A stretch of DNA of 64,000 bases from Rehmannia glutinosa (GCA_016081115.2 CM071925.1:12690441-12754440), one strand, 5' to 3'; shown: positions 36,849 through 48,366, counted from the first letter of the stretch. Numbers and translations: made by a program. The notes: generated by a model not told the origin, from the sequence alone.

Positions 36849-39800
36849 CTAGTGATTATAGATCACGGGTTTTAATCCCATTCTTGATATTGTTGAATTC
36901 ACCAAATTCCTAGCTAAAAGTTTGGTCAACGGATCCGCCAAATTATTATAAGTTCTAACCAACACATTAGTGACAACATCATTATTCAACATTTCTCTGA
37001 TAAATGCATGCATTATACTAATATGTCTAGATTTACCATTGTACACTTTATTCAATGCTCTAGATATAGTAGCCTCACTATCGCAATATAAAGTTATTAG
37101 TGGCATTGGACGAGGCCACAGATCTATATCAAGTAATAAATCTCTAAGCCACTCCGCCTCCTTATAAGCTGAAGATAGAGCAATAAATTCAGCTTCCATG
37201 GTAGAGTGTTTGATTATTGTTTGTTTCTTTGAAGCTCAATAAACTACACCACCACCAAGCATAAATACCCAACCACTATTGGGTTTTTGATCACTTATGC
37301 TAGTAATCCAACTAGCATCAAAATAACCTTGTAGTACATTCAGAAAGTTATTATAGTAGAATCCTAAATCTTTAGCCCCTTTAAGGTATCCAAGAACTCT
37401 TGTCATAGCTTTCCAATGATCCTTACCAGGATTCTTAGTATATCTGGCAAGTCTACAAACAGAATATGAAATATCCGGCCTCATGCGACTCATTGCATAC
37501 ATTAGACTTCCAATTACACTAGCATACTTGAGCTGAGCTATTGGATTGCTAGAATTTTCATACAACTTAAAGTTAGGATCAAAATGAGTACTAACTTCTT
37601 TCATATTCAAATGTTGATACTTCTTTAAGATTTTATCAACATAATGTGCTTGGGAAAGAGCAAAAACCCCACTATGTTTCTTAACTTTAATACCTAGAAT
37701 TGTATCAACTTCACCAAGATCCTTTATCTTGAACTTAGAAGGATGATACTTCTTAGTATCTATTACACTTTCAAAGTAGTACTTTTAATAAGCATGTCAT
37801 CCACATAGAGGCAAATAATCACACCATACTCTTCATTGAATTTAGAATAAATACACTTATCTGCATTATTATACCTAAATCCACTTGAGAGTAATACAAA
37901 TTCACATTTTTCATGCCACTATTTAGGAGCTTGTTTTAGTCCATACAAAGACTTAACTAGCTTATACACTTTATGTTCATTACCAGGAAGCACAAAACCT
38001 TCTGGTTGTTTCATGTATACCTCATAATCTAAATTACCATTTAGAAAGGTCGTTTTTACATCTATTTGATGTACATGCATATTATATATAGAAGCTAAAG
38101 TAAGAAGTACTCTAACCGAGGTAATCCTAGCAACTGGCGCATAAGTGTCAAAGTAATCGACTCCTTCTTTTTTTGTTTAAATACCTTAGCTACTAGCCTT
38201 GCTTTATAAGTTAGGATAGTTCCATATGTGGTGTACTTCTTACGAAATACCCATTTACAGCCTATTAGTCTTGAACCTTGAGGTAACTCAACTATAATCC
38301 AAGTATTATTAGATAATATTGAATCCATTTCATCATTTAAGACTTCTTTCCAAAATGCAACATCTCTAGACTTCATAGCCTCACTAAATATTTTAGGATC
38401 ATCCTCTACACTAAATAAAACTGGTGTTTTATTAAGTAGAGAGTTCCTATTACCTTCCACAAGGAAGACAATAGCTTGAGAGGATATAAAATCGGAAGAA
38501 AGTTCTTTTTCCTTCCTTTGTCTTTAACTTCTCCTAGTTCAATAGAAGTGTCAATTTCTTTTCTTTTAGGTTCACTAGAAGTTTTAGAGTTTGAGATGAA
38601 CTAGACACTTATGATGGATTCACGTTTACCATTGAATCTTTGAGAAACTTATCCTCAAAAACTCAACATCCCTTGATTCAACTACTACCTTAGAATCAAG
38701 ATCTAGCAATCTATAAGCTTTAGAATTTTCAAAGAGCTAACAAAATAATTTTAAGTGCTCTAGTCCCAACTTGGTTCGTTTATTGTCGGAACTCTATAAT
38801 AGGTTATACACCCCAAACCTTTAAGTAAGACAAGTTTGGTTTTCTTATTTTCCATAACTAATATGGGGACACTTTAGTCCTTAAGGAAGAAATCCGATTA
38901 TGAACATGACATGCGGCCAACAAAGCTTCACCCCACAAATTATGTGGCAAACCTAAACTTAAGAGCATGGAATTCACCATGTCTTGTAACATTCTATTTT
39001 TTCTTTCAGCCAAACCATCTTGTTGTGGTGTAAATGGAGCACTAGTTTGGTGTACAATACCATTCTCTGCACATAATTTAGAAAATTCACTAGATAAGTA
39101 TTCACCACCTCTATCACTCCTCAAAGTTCTGATTTTTCTACTTAATTGATTTTCTACTTAATTGATTTTCTACAAGAGACTTGTAAACTTTAAACATACT
39201 AAATACTTCATCTTTATATTTCATCAAATAAACATGCACAAATCTAGAGCAATCATCAATGAAAGTAACAAAGTACTTATTTCCACCTCTTGTTAGAAAA
39301 CCATTAAGTTCATACACATCCGAATGCACAAAATCAAGCAATTGTGTGTTTCTTTCAACTTTAGGAAAAAGTAATCTTGTAATTTTTGTGGAACACAAAT
39401 TTCACACTTCTTAAAAACAAATTCCACACTTCTTATTCACATAGTCATTATAGGAGATAAATCCATTTTTAGACATGTACTTCAAAACTCTATGACTAAC
39501 ATGTGTTAATCTACCATGCCATAAAGAATAAGAAGACTCAATTAAATAAAGAGAAACATTATTAACTTTATTGATACTCAGTTTAAACAGTCCGCTACAA
39601 GAATATCCCTTTAAACCCCTCTTATTAAGAATATCCACAGAGAAAAGATTCTTCACAACATTTGGAACATGAATCAGATTAGTGAGTACGAATGAACATC
39701 TCCTCTACCAAGCACCTTGGCCCTCACACTATTTGACATAACTACTTGTTGTCCACCCAAAATTTCATAGTTCTTGAATTGTTCCTTGTCATTGCATACA

Positions 39801-39890
39801 TGAATGGCTGCACCGGAATCATACCACCAATCCTTATAAGAGGTTGGTGTAGCCAAGTGGAGTTCAATCATAGTACCAATAGATAACATT
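36849..39890 (-). pseudogene. Copia A pol (protease - integrase - RT - RNase H), disrupted
   Basis: The minus-strand frames give the protease WWYDSGAAIHVC and the integrase parts LWHGRLTHV, HSDVYEL, FIDDCSRF and RSDRGGEY with QQDGLAERKN. The reverse transcriptase start is GCKWVFRKKY, and a later part has GSLMYAMSRMRPDISY. The RNase H frame (37199-36849) has MEAEFIALSSAYKEAEWL, CDSEAT and NKVYNGKSRHI, and ends with a natural-looking stop. The RT centre (37750-38100) is broken by several shifts. The decay agrees with A being the oldest level of the nest. Confidence 0.87.
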
Positions 39891-39898
39891 GCTATAAT

Positions 39899-40707
39899 TT
39901 ATGTAGCATCTTTAATAAGATTAGCACTAGAAGCATTAGCAAAATTAACTTTTTTTCTTCTTGTTGGATTTGCACTCAGCCTTATAATGGTCTTTCTTCC
40001 AACAATTATAGCAAACTCTATTTTTCTTTTTCTTGTCCATAGAATCAGCATTTTCAGAATTCTTTCTTTTATTCTTAAACTTCTTCTCATGAACCACATT
40101 CACTTTAGGATCACTATCAATTTCTTTCTTATGAAGAATTCTAGCACCTTCTTCAATTCTTAGATGTTTCAAAATATATGATATGGTCAAAATTTCAGAA
40201 GTATGAAGTAATTTCTTTTGATAATCATTCAAAGAAGAAGGTAATTTAGCAATTATTGCACCTACTTGCATAGATTCTGAAATTTCCACCCCATAATCTT
40301 TAAGTTTTGAAACTCTCACTTGCAAATTATGGATTTGATCCATGAGAGAAGAAGAATCATCAAGCTTAAAGTCAAAATACTTTTTAATTTAAAACTTATA
40401 TGCTCCTTGCTTTTGTGATGCATATTCACATTCAAGTGTTGCCCAAATCTCCCTCGAACTCTTCGCAACAGTGAATAAATCGTAAAGGGTGTCTGACAAG
40501 GTTTTGAGAATATGACCCCTACACATCACTTCATCCTCTTGACACTTTTCCCTTTATTTCTTCACTTCGCCAGATTCGCCATCCTATGGTGGAGGAATTT
40601 CTGAAAGATCTGGGTTGAGAACGTAGGCAACCTTCAAAGCAGTTCGGAAGAACATCAATTTGTCCTTCCAACGATTAAAATTGGTGCCTATGTCGTCTAG
40701 CTTGTCC
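39899..40707 (-). pseudogene. Copia A gag, main part, disrupted
   Basis: Contains a UBN2-type gag region and a zinc knuckle CYNCWKKDHYKAEC inside a Lys/Asn-rich tail (40343-39945). The N-terminal 53 bases of coding sequence lie beyond the CACTA insertion, at 41729-41781. Stops near 40390 and 40560 break the frame. Confidence 0.8.
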
Positions 40708-40710
40708 AAC
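40708..40710. repeat. Target-site duplication of the 1-kb CACTA element, left copy
   Basis: AAC, repeated at 41726-41728. Three bases is the usual CACTA duplication length. Confidence 0.85.
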
Positions 40711-41725
40711 CACTACAAGAAAATAATCAAATTTCAACAAAAAAATTCCAACGAAGTAGAAAATAGTTGGAATTTTTACAATTCCAACGGAAATTCCAAT
40801 GCTACATTATATCGTTGGAAAATTCCAATGAAAATTCCAACGCTAAAGAAAATATACCAAGTTGTTGGAGTTTCCGTTGGAATTTTTAAATTCCAACGGA
40901 AATTCCAACATCATAACAAACCGTTGAAAAATTCCAACAATAATTTCAACGGTAATAAAATCGTTGGAATAAACCATTGGAAATACTGTTGGAATTTTAA
41001 AAATTCCAACAGTAAAACATATCATTGGAAAATTCCAACAGTAATCAAAATGTTGAAATTAATCGTTGGAATTTCTATTGGAGTTTTTAAAATTCCAACG
41101 GAAATTCCAATGGTACAACAAGTTGTTGGAAAATTCCGTTGGAAACTCCAATACCGTTGGAAAATTTTAACAGGGGTTAAAAGATTTGATAGTATTATCC
41201 ATATCAATAAAATGCATCTTCTCTTCTGGAGTCAATCATATTAAAACTACATAGTTAAGCGTGCTTGACTTGGGACAAATTGATGATGAGTGACCTACTG
41301 GGAAGTTAAATATATTAGATAATGAGATAAACTGATTAAATATTCCAATAGATATACCATTGGATTAAATTCCAATGGCATAACTCCGTTGGATAACCGT
41401 TGGAGTTTTTTTTTCAACAATTATATATATTCCAAGGGATATACCATTGGACTAAATTCCAATGATTTAATTATGTTGGAATTAGTGTTGGAAAATATGT
41501 TGGAGTATTTTCCAACAATTGTATATTCCAATTAATAAATACCGTTGGAAGTACCATTGGAATATTTTTCCATTGGAATTTCTATTGGAATTTTGCCATT
41601 CCAACGGCCATTTTACCATCGATGCATTTATTGTTGGAATTTCCGTTGGAATCGATAATTCCAACGGTAATTGGCCAAATTCCAACAGATTTTTTCCGTT
41701 GGAAATTCCTTATTTTCTTGTAGTG
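40711..41725. mobile_element. Non-autonomous CACTA (En/Spm-like) element, 1,015 bp, inserted in copia A gag
   Basis: Begins CACTACAAGAAAATAA and ends with its inverse, TTATTTTCTTGTAGTG. Nearly the whole length is filled with direct and inverted copies of TTCCAACGG and GTTGGAATTT-like words, resembling the subterminal transposase-binding repeats of CACTA elements but extended across the element. Apparent open frames on both strands translate only this repeat (Asn-Ser-Asn-Gly runs) and are not genes. The RNA would fold into long hairpins. Confidence 0.92.
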
Positions 41726-41728
41726 AAC
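41726..41728. repeat. Target-site duplication of the 1-kb CACTA element, right copy
   Basis: AAC, as at 40708-40710. Copia A gag coding resumes here. Confidence 0.85.
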
Positions 41729-41781
41729 TTCACAAAGTCTTGATTCATCACTTTGATTACAAATTCTTGATTTGACTCCAT
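41729..41781 (-). pseudogene. Copia A gag, N-terminal fragment
   Basis: Starts at the minus-strand ATG at 41781 (MESNQEFVIKVMNQDFVKF) and is cut by the CACTA element. The frame joins the gag remainder at 40707. The ATG lies 36 bases inside the 5' LTR. Confidence 0.7.
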
Positions 41782-41817
41782 GGAAACTCCAAATAATACT
41801 TTAAGATTGTAGAAATT

Positions 41818-42405
41818 GTATGACCGGGTATGAACCAAATACAAAATAGAAATTAGAGGAAAGCAAAAGATTTTTCTGTAATACAACTTGAAGGGAATAA
41901 AACAAGTCTAAGGCGTGTTGGACACTTTCCTTAAAGTGTTATTTGCTCCCATTACTTGCTAACCGAATTTATGGCAAATTACTTCTAGGATACAATAGAC
42001 AAAATGAAACAACCAAATATCAAGTTTTTGGATTGCTTCTACAACAAAAAGAATGCACTTAAATTACAAAAAACTCATACCATTTGGCCTAACTTGTATT
42101 TATACATCTTTAGGCCAATTTCCGTTGAAGCTTGAACAGGTACCATAATCCAATTGAAAACTCTTCACAAAAGATTTGAAAACTCTTCACAAAAGATGTG
42201 TCTCTTTGGAACAAACTCCACACAAATCTATTCAGTTACTTGGCTAAGTGATGTGTCTCCTCAATGATTAGCCATAAGTGAAGAATTGCAACATTTCTAA
42301 ACATAGTGGCAATGTCTGCAGGTGGCATTACACTTCAAGCAAGTGCTTTTATTTCTTGATGTCACATGCAAGAGCTTTTGTTTCTTGATGTCTCATTATA
42401 ATACA
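41818..42405 (-). repeat. 5' LTR of copia A
   Basis: Plus-strand start TGTAGAAATTGTATGACCGG and end AATACA. It is about 50 bp longer than the sum of the two parts of the left LTR, because sequence after AATGTCTGCA is missing there. An internal CTCTTCACAAAAGAT word is repeated, as in the left copy. Confidence 0.85.
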
Positions 42406-42445
42406 AATTAGGAAAAAATAGAAAATTAGTCTGCTAACTTTAGTT

Positions 42446-44155
42446 ATTTAGACTTTTAATCCTCTAGGTAGTCAAATTTAATTTTAGACCATTAACTTTT
42501 TAATTTTTTTGACATTTAGTCCGATTTCGGCTGGAAATATTAAATCTCGCCGGAAATTGTTGAGGTGGACTAGATTATGCTGACATGGACAAAACAATTG
42601 GGGATTTTTTCAATTTTGGAGGGAAAATTGCACATGTGTCATCCATGTAGGCAATTAATAAAGAAAAATAAATAAAAATAATCGAAAATAGAAATATTCA
42701 AAAAAATAAAATTATGAATAAAATTATGGAATAAAGAAAGCCACATGGATTGATAATGGATTTAAATTTCTAAAAAAATATAAAAAAAAATTCTACTCTA
42801 AATATTCTAACAAAAAGAAAAAAAAAAGAAAAAAAAACTAAATTCCAAACCCACAACCCCATCGGCAGGTTCCCCTTCCCTAGAGCTCGTCGGCCGATCC
42901 CCCTCCCCCTTACGCTCAAACGGCCTTCCCTGTTGGCTTCTTCCGTGCACCCGCCGCTGTCCTCGCTCACCAATGGGTTTAAATGTTGCTTGATTTGGAC
43001 AAAGAAAAAGACGAGGATTGAGAATGGGGAGATTTGATTTTAGGTAGTTTTTATGTGAGAAAAAGATTAATAGAATGGTGGCAGTGAGGTGGGGGGAGCG
43101 ATGGTCTTGGTGGTGGTGGCGAGAGATGGAAACGGTTTGGAGCGGGGTGGTCTCAAATTATTCTAGATGGTGGCGCGACCTCCGGGGAGGCTACTGGAGG
43201 TGATAATCAATTTAATTGACTTAATTTATTTTTTGCATAAATTTAATTAATTTACGTAATTTGCTTAATTTTTAATTATTTTTATCAAAATTATTTACTT
43301 GTATAACCAATAATTGATGTGGCATTTTTGCTTAATATTTTAATTAGGTTTAATAAAAAAAATTATTTAATTTTGCATAATCTCTATTTTTCCTTGGTTA
43401 ATTTCCTAGTGAAAAAATAGATGTCCCCAATTTGGTTACTTTTATAAAAACATTATTTTATTTATAATTTTATAAATTTCTTATTAATTTTCATTAGTGT
43501 GTTTAATTATTTTTTATTTTAGAAATATGAATATTTTAATTATTTTATTATTTAAATAACCAATAATTGGGTGTTAATCTTTTTATTTTTTTTGACAAGG
43601 TGGTGAAATTTGCTTAATAACCAAATTTTGTGGCATTTTTGCTTAATATTTTAATTAGGTTTAATAAAAAATTTACTTAATTTTGCTTAACCTCTATTTT
43701 TCCTTTGTTAATTTCCTGGTGAAAAAATAGATGCCCCCAATTTGGTTACTTTTATAAAACAATTATTTTTATTTATAATTTTATAAGTTTCTTATTAATT
43801 TTCAATTTTAGTGAGATTTTGTTTAAATATCTTTTATTTAGGAATATGAATATTTTAATTATTGTATTCTTTAACTTATTTATTGCCTACGTGGATGTCA
43901 AATGAGATTCTCTGAGATTGAAAATTCCGTAATTTAGGATTATATTTTTTGATTTTTTTTAAAGAAAATGACACATCACTTTCCAAGTAGGCAATTTTCC
44001 CTCCAAAATTGGAGAAATCCCCAAATTAATTCTCCACCTTAGCATTTTCCGGTAACATTGGGGAGGTCGGACCAAAATCGGACTAAATGTCAAAGAAATT
44101 AAAAGTTAATGGTGTAAAATTAAAATTGACTACCTAGAGGACTAAAAGTCTAAAT
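42446..44155. mobile_element. Long-TIR DNA element, non-autonomous (about 1.7 kb)
   Basis: The left arm starts near ATTTAGACTTTTAATCCTCT and pairs with the reverse complement of the right arm, ATTTAGACTTTTAGTCCTCT. The match extends over roughly 200 bp, through a TTTTGGAGGGAAAATTGC word. The interior has a direct duplication (about 43326-43500 and 43630-43800) and a short GC-rich patch near 42850-42960, but no transposase. A Mutator-like or foldback type is likely; no clear target duplication was found. Confidence 0.65.
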
Positions 44156-44392
44156 GGCTTGTTCATGATACTCTCGATTTCCTTATTGCACCATTGGTGC
44201 TGGATTGCGTGGTTTTCCAAATTTGGCAAATGACAGTGATTGCAAGAAGATACAAAATGTTTCTTGTGCCATAATTTTTATGGCCTATGGTTGTTGCATT
44301 AAGAGTTGAAAGTCCTGAGCATAAATTGTGTTCTTCACCCTTGTATTGGAGCACTTGTTTTGCAAAGAAGAAGAAGAAATAAACGACCTTTG
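44156..44392. other. Unassigned sequence left of the hAT element
   Basis: No convincing gene. It joins across the hAT insertion to 45345 onward, so both sides belonged to one older sequence. Confidence 0.35.
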
Positions 44393-44400
44393 TAGAGCAA
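44393..44400. repeat. Target-site duplication of the hAT element, left copy
   Basis: TAGAGCAA, repeated at 45337-45344. Eight bases is diagnostic of hAT insertion. Confidence 0.92.
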
Positions 44401-45336
44401 CAGGACCGGTCCTGAGGGTAGTCGTCGAGGGCGACCGCCTAGGGCCCCCGATTTTGAGGGGCCCCGGTTTTACATAGGCCTTTATATATGTATACATGTT
44501 TTATTAAAAAATATATAACATGTTTTATTAAAAAATATATATATGGGCCCCCAAAAATTAAAAAGTATCAAATGGCAAAAATTTAAAAATACCAAATGAT
44601 AAAATTGTACTATAATAATTAATCTAACTTCTAATTCAAAATAAAATAGAAATATTTTTCTTTCTTATCTTTAAAAATACTATATGGTTAGGACGTGTTC
44701 TCATTCTACTTAAAAACAAAATGATTTTGTTTTAATTAAAAAAGATACGAAAATATTTTGTGATATGGGAAATTCTTATCTTAAAGTTGTGTCATATTTT
44801 GGAGTTGTGCAACGTATGTATACTTTATTTGCTAGTTCTACAAAAAGATAGAAGGTTATACAAGATCATGTTTATCACTTGACTTTAAACCCATTGTCAA
44901 CAATAAGATGGGAAAGTGTTGGATTATTTTCCAAATACTTCTATTGCTTATAGAGTTTTGTTAACTATACTAGTTACTGTAGCATCAGCAGAGAGAAGTT
45001 TTTCAAAACTAAAATTGATAAAATTATACTTGCGTTCAACTATATCTCAAGAAAGATTAAATGGGTTAACAATTTTACGTATTAAAAATAAGGTATTGGA
45101 AAATCTTGATTTCGATGATCTTATTGATAATTTTATTTCTCAGAATGCTAGAAGATCAAAAAAATTCAATGATTATTTTATACTTTTTTGTCTTTATAGG
45201 TGTTGCACTTGTTGAATATTCTAGATGTCGAAAAAGATGTTCACTGTGGAACTTGAATTTTTTATTGTATTTTTTTTTATAGGGGCCCATTTTTTTCTTA
45301 TCGCCAAGGGCCCCCGAAAAATCAGAGCCGGCCCTG
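44401..45336 (+). mobile_element. hAT element, internally deleted (936 bp)
   Basis: The ends CAGGACCGGTCCTGA and (inverse of the right end) CAGGGCCGGCTCTGA form an imperfect TIR. Both ends also carry GGGCCCC-rich words (GGGCCCCCGATTTTGAGGGG on the left, GGGGCCCAT near 45280 on the right). A perfect 8-bp duplication flanks it. Only the 3' end of a transposase gene remains, so mobility would need a transposase in trans. Confidence 0.92.
44916..45215 (+). pseudogene. hAT transposase C-terminal fragment (dimerisation domain)
   Basis: Reads as the conserved hAT C-terminal dimerisation region, with the hallmark TVASAERSFSKLKLIK followed by RLNGLTILRI and a C-terminal helix. This matches the TTF-type zinc-finger, HAT-dimerisation proteins of plants. 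The zinc finger and catalytic RNase-H-like core, normally several hundred residues upstream, are absent. The frame itself is open to a stop near the right TIR. It is a remnant of the autonomous ancestor. Confidence 0.85.
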
Positions 45337-45344
45337 TAGAGCAA
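45337..45344. repeat. Target-site duplication of the hAT element, right copy
   Basis: TAGAGCAA, identical to the eight bases before the left TIR. Confidence 0.92.
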
Positions 45345-45473
45345 TTCTCCATTTCCAAACATTGTCCCCATTTCTCCATAATTAACCGTTTCCTAATACG
45401 TGTTCATTTCTCGTATCATTTACAACACTGTGAAATCATAGAAAAACCAAAAGAAATGTACCTTAACACTACC

Positions 45474-45592
45474 GGAAGTAACAAAAACATTTGAGATAAT
45501 TTCGTCTATCTCTGCCAATGGGGAAGATGCAGAAAATGTGGAAGATGGAGAGAGAGGTAGTTCTTCAATCTCCATGTACTCTTCTGGGGCTT
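45474..45592 (-). other. Exon-like open stretch, unidentified
   Basis: On the minus strand this reads PEEYMEIEELPLSPSSTFSA, continues SSPLAEIDEIISNVF and ends at a GTACAT donor-like word. The acidic, Ser/Pro-rich codon pattern looks like a real exon rather than chance. No family is recognised and no neighbouring exon is clear. It may be a relic of a gene cut up by the surrounding insertions. Confidence 0.3.
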
Positions 45593-46329
45593 GACGGGAA
45601 TTTTAGTTTGCAATTGGTTATAGAAGACAACTCTTCAGAGGGTTGACGGGAAATTTAAATTGCAATTGGTTGGTCCATCTGGTTTATATAGAATTGATAC
45701 TGTGAGAATTGATACTGAGAATTAAAAAAGAAACATTAATAACACATATTATAAGCATATAAGAGGACTTCATATTAGCATTATGTTCATGTAAAATTGA
45801 TCATACAGTAATAGAAAATGAAAATATGCATACGTTAATTAAGAGAATTAAAATAATGGGATAAAATTATGGTAACAATTCTTTTATTTTCTAAATCAAT
45901 TATCAATTTCATATTATATTTAGTGGAATCTTATGTCGATTTTTGGGAATTTTCGAAGGCTAAAATATTGGAGAAAAACACCCTAGTATTGTTAGTGATA
46001 CGCCGAATAAGAAGTCGGAGCTTACTATTAAAGAGGTACAAATTGAACATGATGTCCTTTCAGTAAGTCAATAGAATTGGCATCTTCCATAATTAAAACT
46101 AAATAAATATATTCAATCCTGAGGGGAAAGGTTCGTAAATTAGTTCATAAAAAGTAAATATTTCATATTAATAGAAAATAAAATTATAGAATGATAAGAA
46201 TTATAAAGAGCAATATAGTTTTATACAGTTAAAATATTTTTACTTTAGTTAATTGAATACTTTATTAATATTTATTCATAAATAACTTCAACTATTTGTT
46301 GAAATTATTGATTTAATAAAAATTTATAT

Positions 46330-46511
46330 GAATCACGTATAGCACAAGAACTTTACTCAAAATATATGAATCACGCCACATGTTTTGTTGTAAAATAATA
46401 TAAATAACGTATAATACACATGTTTTATACTAAATTATATATATTACGTGCAATACACACTTTCTTAGTAAAATTATATGGTTCACGTGCAACCCACGTG
46501 CACATTACTAG
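46330..46511 (+). mobile_element. Helitron 3' terminus (plus strand) with degenerate tandem tail
   Basis: Ends with the hairpin CACGTGCAACCCACGTG, a short spacer and CTAG, with T next. Upstream are several degenerate copies of an AT-rich unit carrying ATGAATCACG / ATATTACGTGCAATACACA words, a common Helitron tail feature. The 5' end was not found, so the element's extent is unknown. The 45600-46330 stretch is AT-rich without genes. Confidence 0.6.
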
Positions 46512-46553
46512 TTTAAAAGGGAAAAATAAAATATTTCAAAAAAGAAAAACTAT

Positions 46554-46560
<7 letters not shown>

Positions 46561-46585
<25 letters not shown>
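46561..46585. repeat. (AT)n microsatellite
   Basis: Uninterrupted AT dinucleotide run in an AT-rich gene-less stretch. Confidence 0.9.
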
Positions 46586-46830
46586 CAGATATATGACAAA
46601 AATATCAAATAGAAAAATTTATATCAAATGGTCAATGTAAAACTTTAAAAGTTGAATATCAAAATAAGTTGATAAATATGAAAACTAATTTCCATTTACA
46701 TGAAAAGTGTGTTAATATAAAAATTAATTTTCTATATACAAAAAACTATAATGAATATAATTTCATATTAAATAAAAAAATTATTTTTTATTATATAAAT
46801 ATAAATATAAATATATAATGCTATGTATGG

Positions 46831-47154
46831 TACTACAAGAAAACAAGGGAATTCCAACGAAAAAAATCTGTTGGTATTTGACCAATTTCCATTGGAATTA
46901 TCGATTCCAATAGAAATTCCAATGGAAAAGCACCATTGGTATAATGGCCGTTGAAATGACAAAATTCCAACAAAAATTCCTATGGAAAAAATATTCCAAC
47001 AGTACCAAATGATTTTGCTTATCGTTGGACTTTCTGATGGAATTTTCCAACGGTATGCTGTAGTATTTGAATCTCTATTGGAATTTTGAAAATTCCAACA
47101 GTTTTTTCTTCCGTTGGAATTATTTCGTTGGAATTTGATTGTTTTCTTGTAGTG
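46831..47154. mobile_element. Short non-autonomous CACTA element (324 bp)
   Basis: The right end TTTTCTTGTAGTG is canonical. The left end is TACTACAAGAAAAC, so the first base has changed from C to T. Perfect 3-bp TGG duplications lie at 46828-46830 and 47155-47157. The interior is made of the same TTCCAACGG / GTTGGAATT words as the 1,015-bp element, so both belong to one family. Confidence 0.88.
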
Positions 47155-47157
47155 TGG

Positions 47158-48110
47158 ATATATGCAACATATTTATAATACTTAGATACATATTTTGGGA
47201 TATTTTCTTCAATTAAAATAAGTATTTTTTAGTTAAATTTAATTAATTTCAATATAATTCTATATACTTATGAATGTATGAGTTATGCCCAATAACAACT
47301 ATACATATATCATAAATAGTCAAATTATATGAATATGCAAATAATGTCTAATAGACCGAATGCATAATTTTAAATGCCAATTAAAAAATAATGATAAATA
47401 TATTTTATATTTTTTGATTTGTTATGTTTATTTTTTATTGTATATATGTAATATTGGTGTCAATATGAAGATTAATGTAAAAAGATAATTAATTAGATAT
47501 ATTTAATAATTGATTTTAAATCTTGTTTGATTTGAATTATGACATAAATATGTTAAACATTAAGTTTATAATTTCAGTTTTTATAAAAACAAAAGGTTGA
47601 AAAAAACAAAAAAGTATAAAAAATCTGGTTTAACCGGTTTGGCCGGTTTTGACCGGTATAATCGCAAAAATGATATTTAGAGCTTTTATCAGACCGACCG
47701 ACCACCCAGATCCAAGATAACCTGGTTCAATAGGCCGGTATGGTCTGGTATTTTAAACAGTGGGTATGGGTACAATACGGATATAAGTTATAATAAACAA
47801 TTTTTTAATTAAGAAATAAAAAACAAAATTAAAATGAAGTAAGAAACGGCATCAGGACTCCGACTTTTGAAAAGTCGGTAACATTGGTGCCGATTTTGTC
47901 TAAAGTTTTAAAGGTATTTTTTTTGGGTTTAGTTTTGTAAGAAGAATTTTTTTTTGTTATATTCTGTTAAAAAGCCCAAGAAGGTTAGGTTTTTTTTCTT
48001 CCTGTTTTTAAACTTCTTCCTCTTTGAGACGACTCAGTCCAACTCTACGTACCAGGCCGCACTGATCACAAAGCCATAAATATGCCTGAATTTTAGTTGA
48101 AGATTTGATG
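47158..48110. other. AT-rich intergenic region upstream of the F-box gene
   Basis: No gene in 47158-48000. At 47626-47760 lies a cluster of CCGGTTT / GACCGGT words, a low-complexity dispersed-repeat type. From about 48000 the sequence is probably promoter and 5' leader of the F-box gene. A GTAAGC donor-like site at 48111 suggests a 5'-UTR intron. Confidence 0.45.
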
Positions 48111-48366
48111 GTAAGCTTCCTCTCACATTTCACATGCTTATTCGGATCTTGTTTGAAAAAAGTGCTACAGGCGTAACATCTTTAAAATTATTTGGTAAAC
48201 TAAAACTGGTGTTTGGGATTTTTGTAGATTTGGACCATTTATGCTTGACACTATGCTAATATATATGTATATATACTTTTCTGTTTATATCTTCTTAATT
48301 CTGTTTTATTTATTTTGTTTGTGTATGTGTACGCACATATATAGATTTATATATAGATTTGAAGCA

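Larger units (their letters stand above)
15388..42405 (-). mobile_element. Outer Ty1/copia retrotransposon (element A), carrying nested insertions
   Basis: The right (5') LTR at 41818-42405 and the left (3') LTR at 15388-15895 share the same TG start (TGTAGAAA/C-TATGACCGGG) and most of their length. The left LTR is split: its missing end resumes at 36252-36280 after the inserted element B. Between them, on the minus strand, lie gag, protease, integrase, reverse transcriptase and RNase H. LTR divergence, stops and frameshifts mark an old, dead copy. Flanking 5-mers (gaaaa / aatta) do not match, so the target duplication is lost or an outer edge is off by a few bases. Confidence 0.85.

Noticed and set aside
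40660..41244. 194-residue open frame rich in Asn, Ser and Gly
   Set aside because: It is a translation of the TTCCAACGG-type repeat inside the CACTA element; overlapping repeats on the other strand give similar frames.
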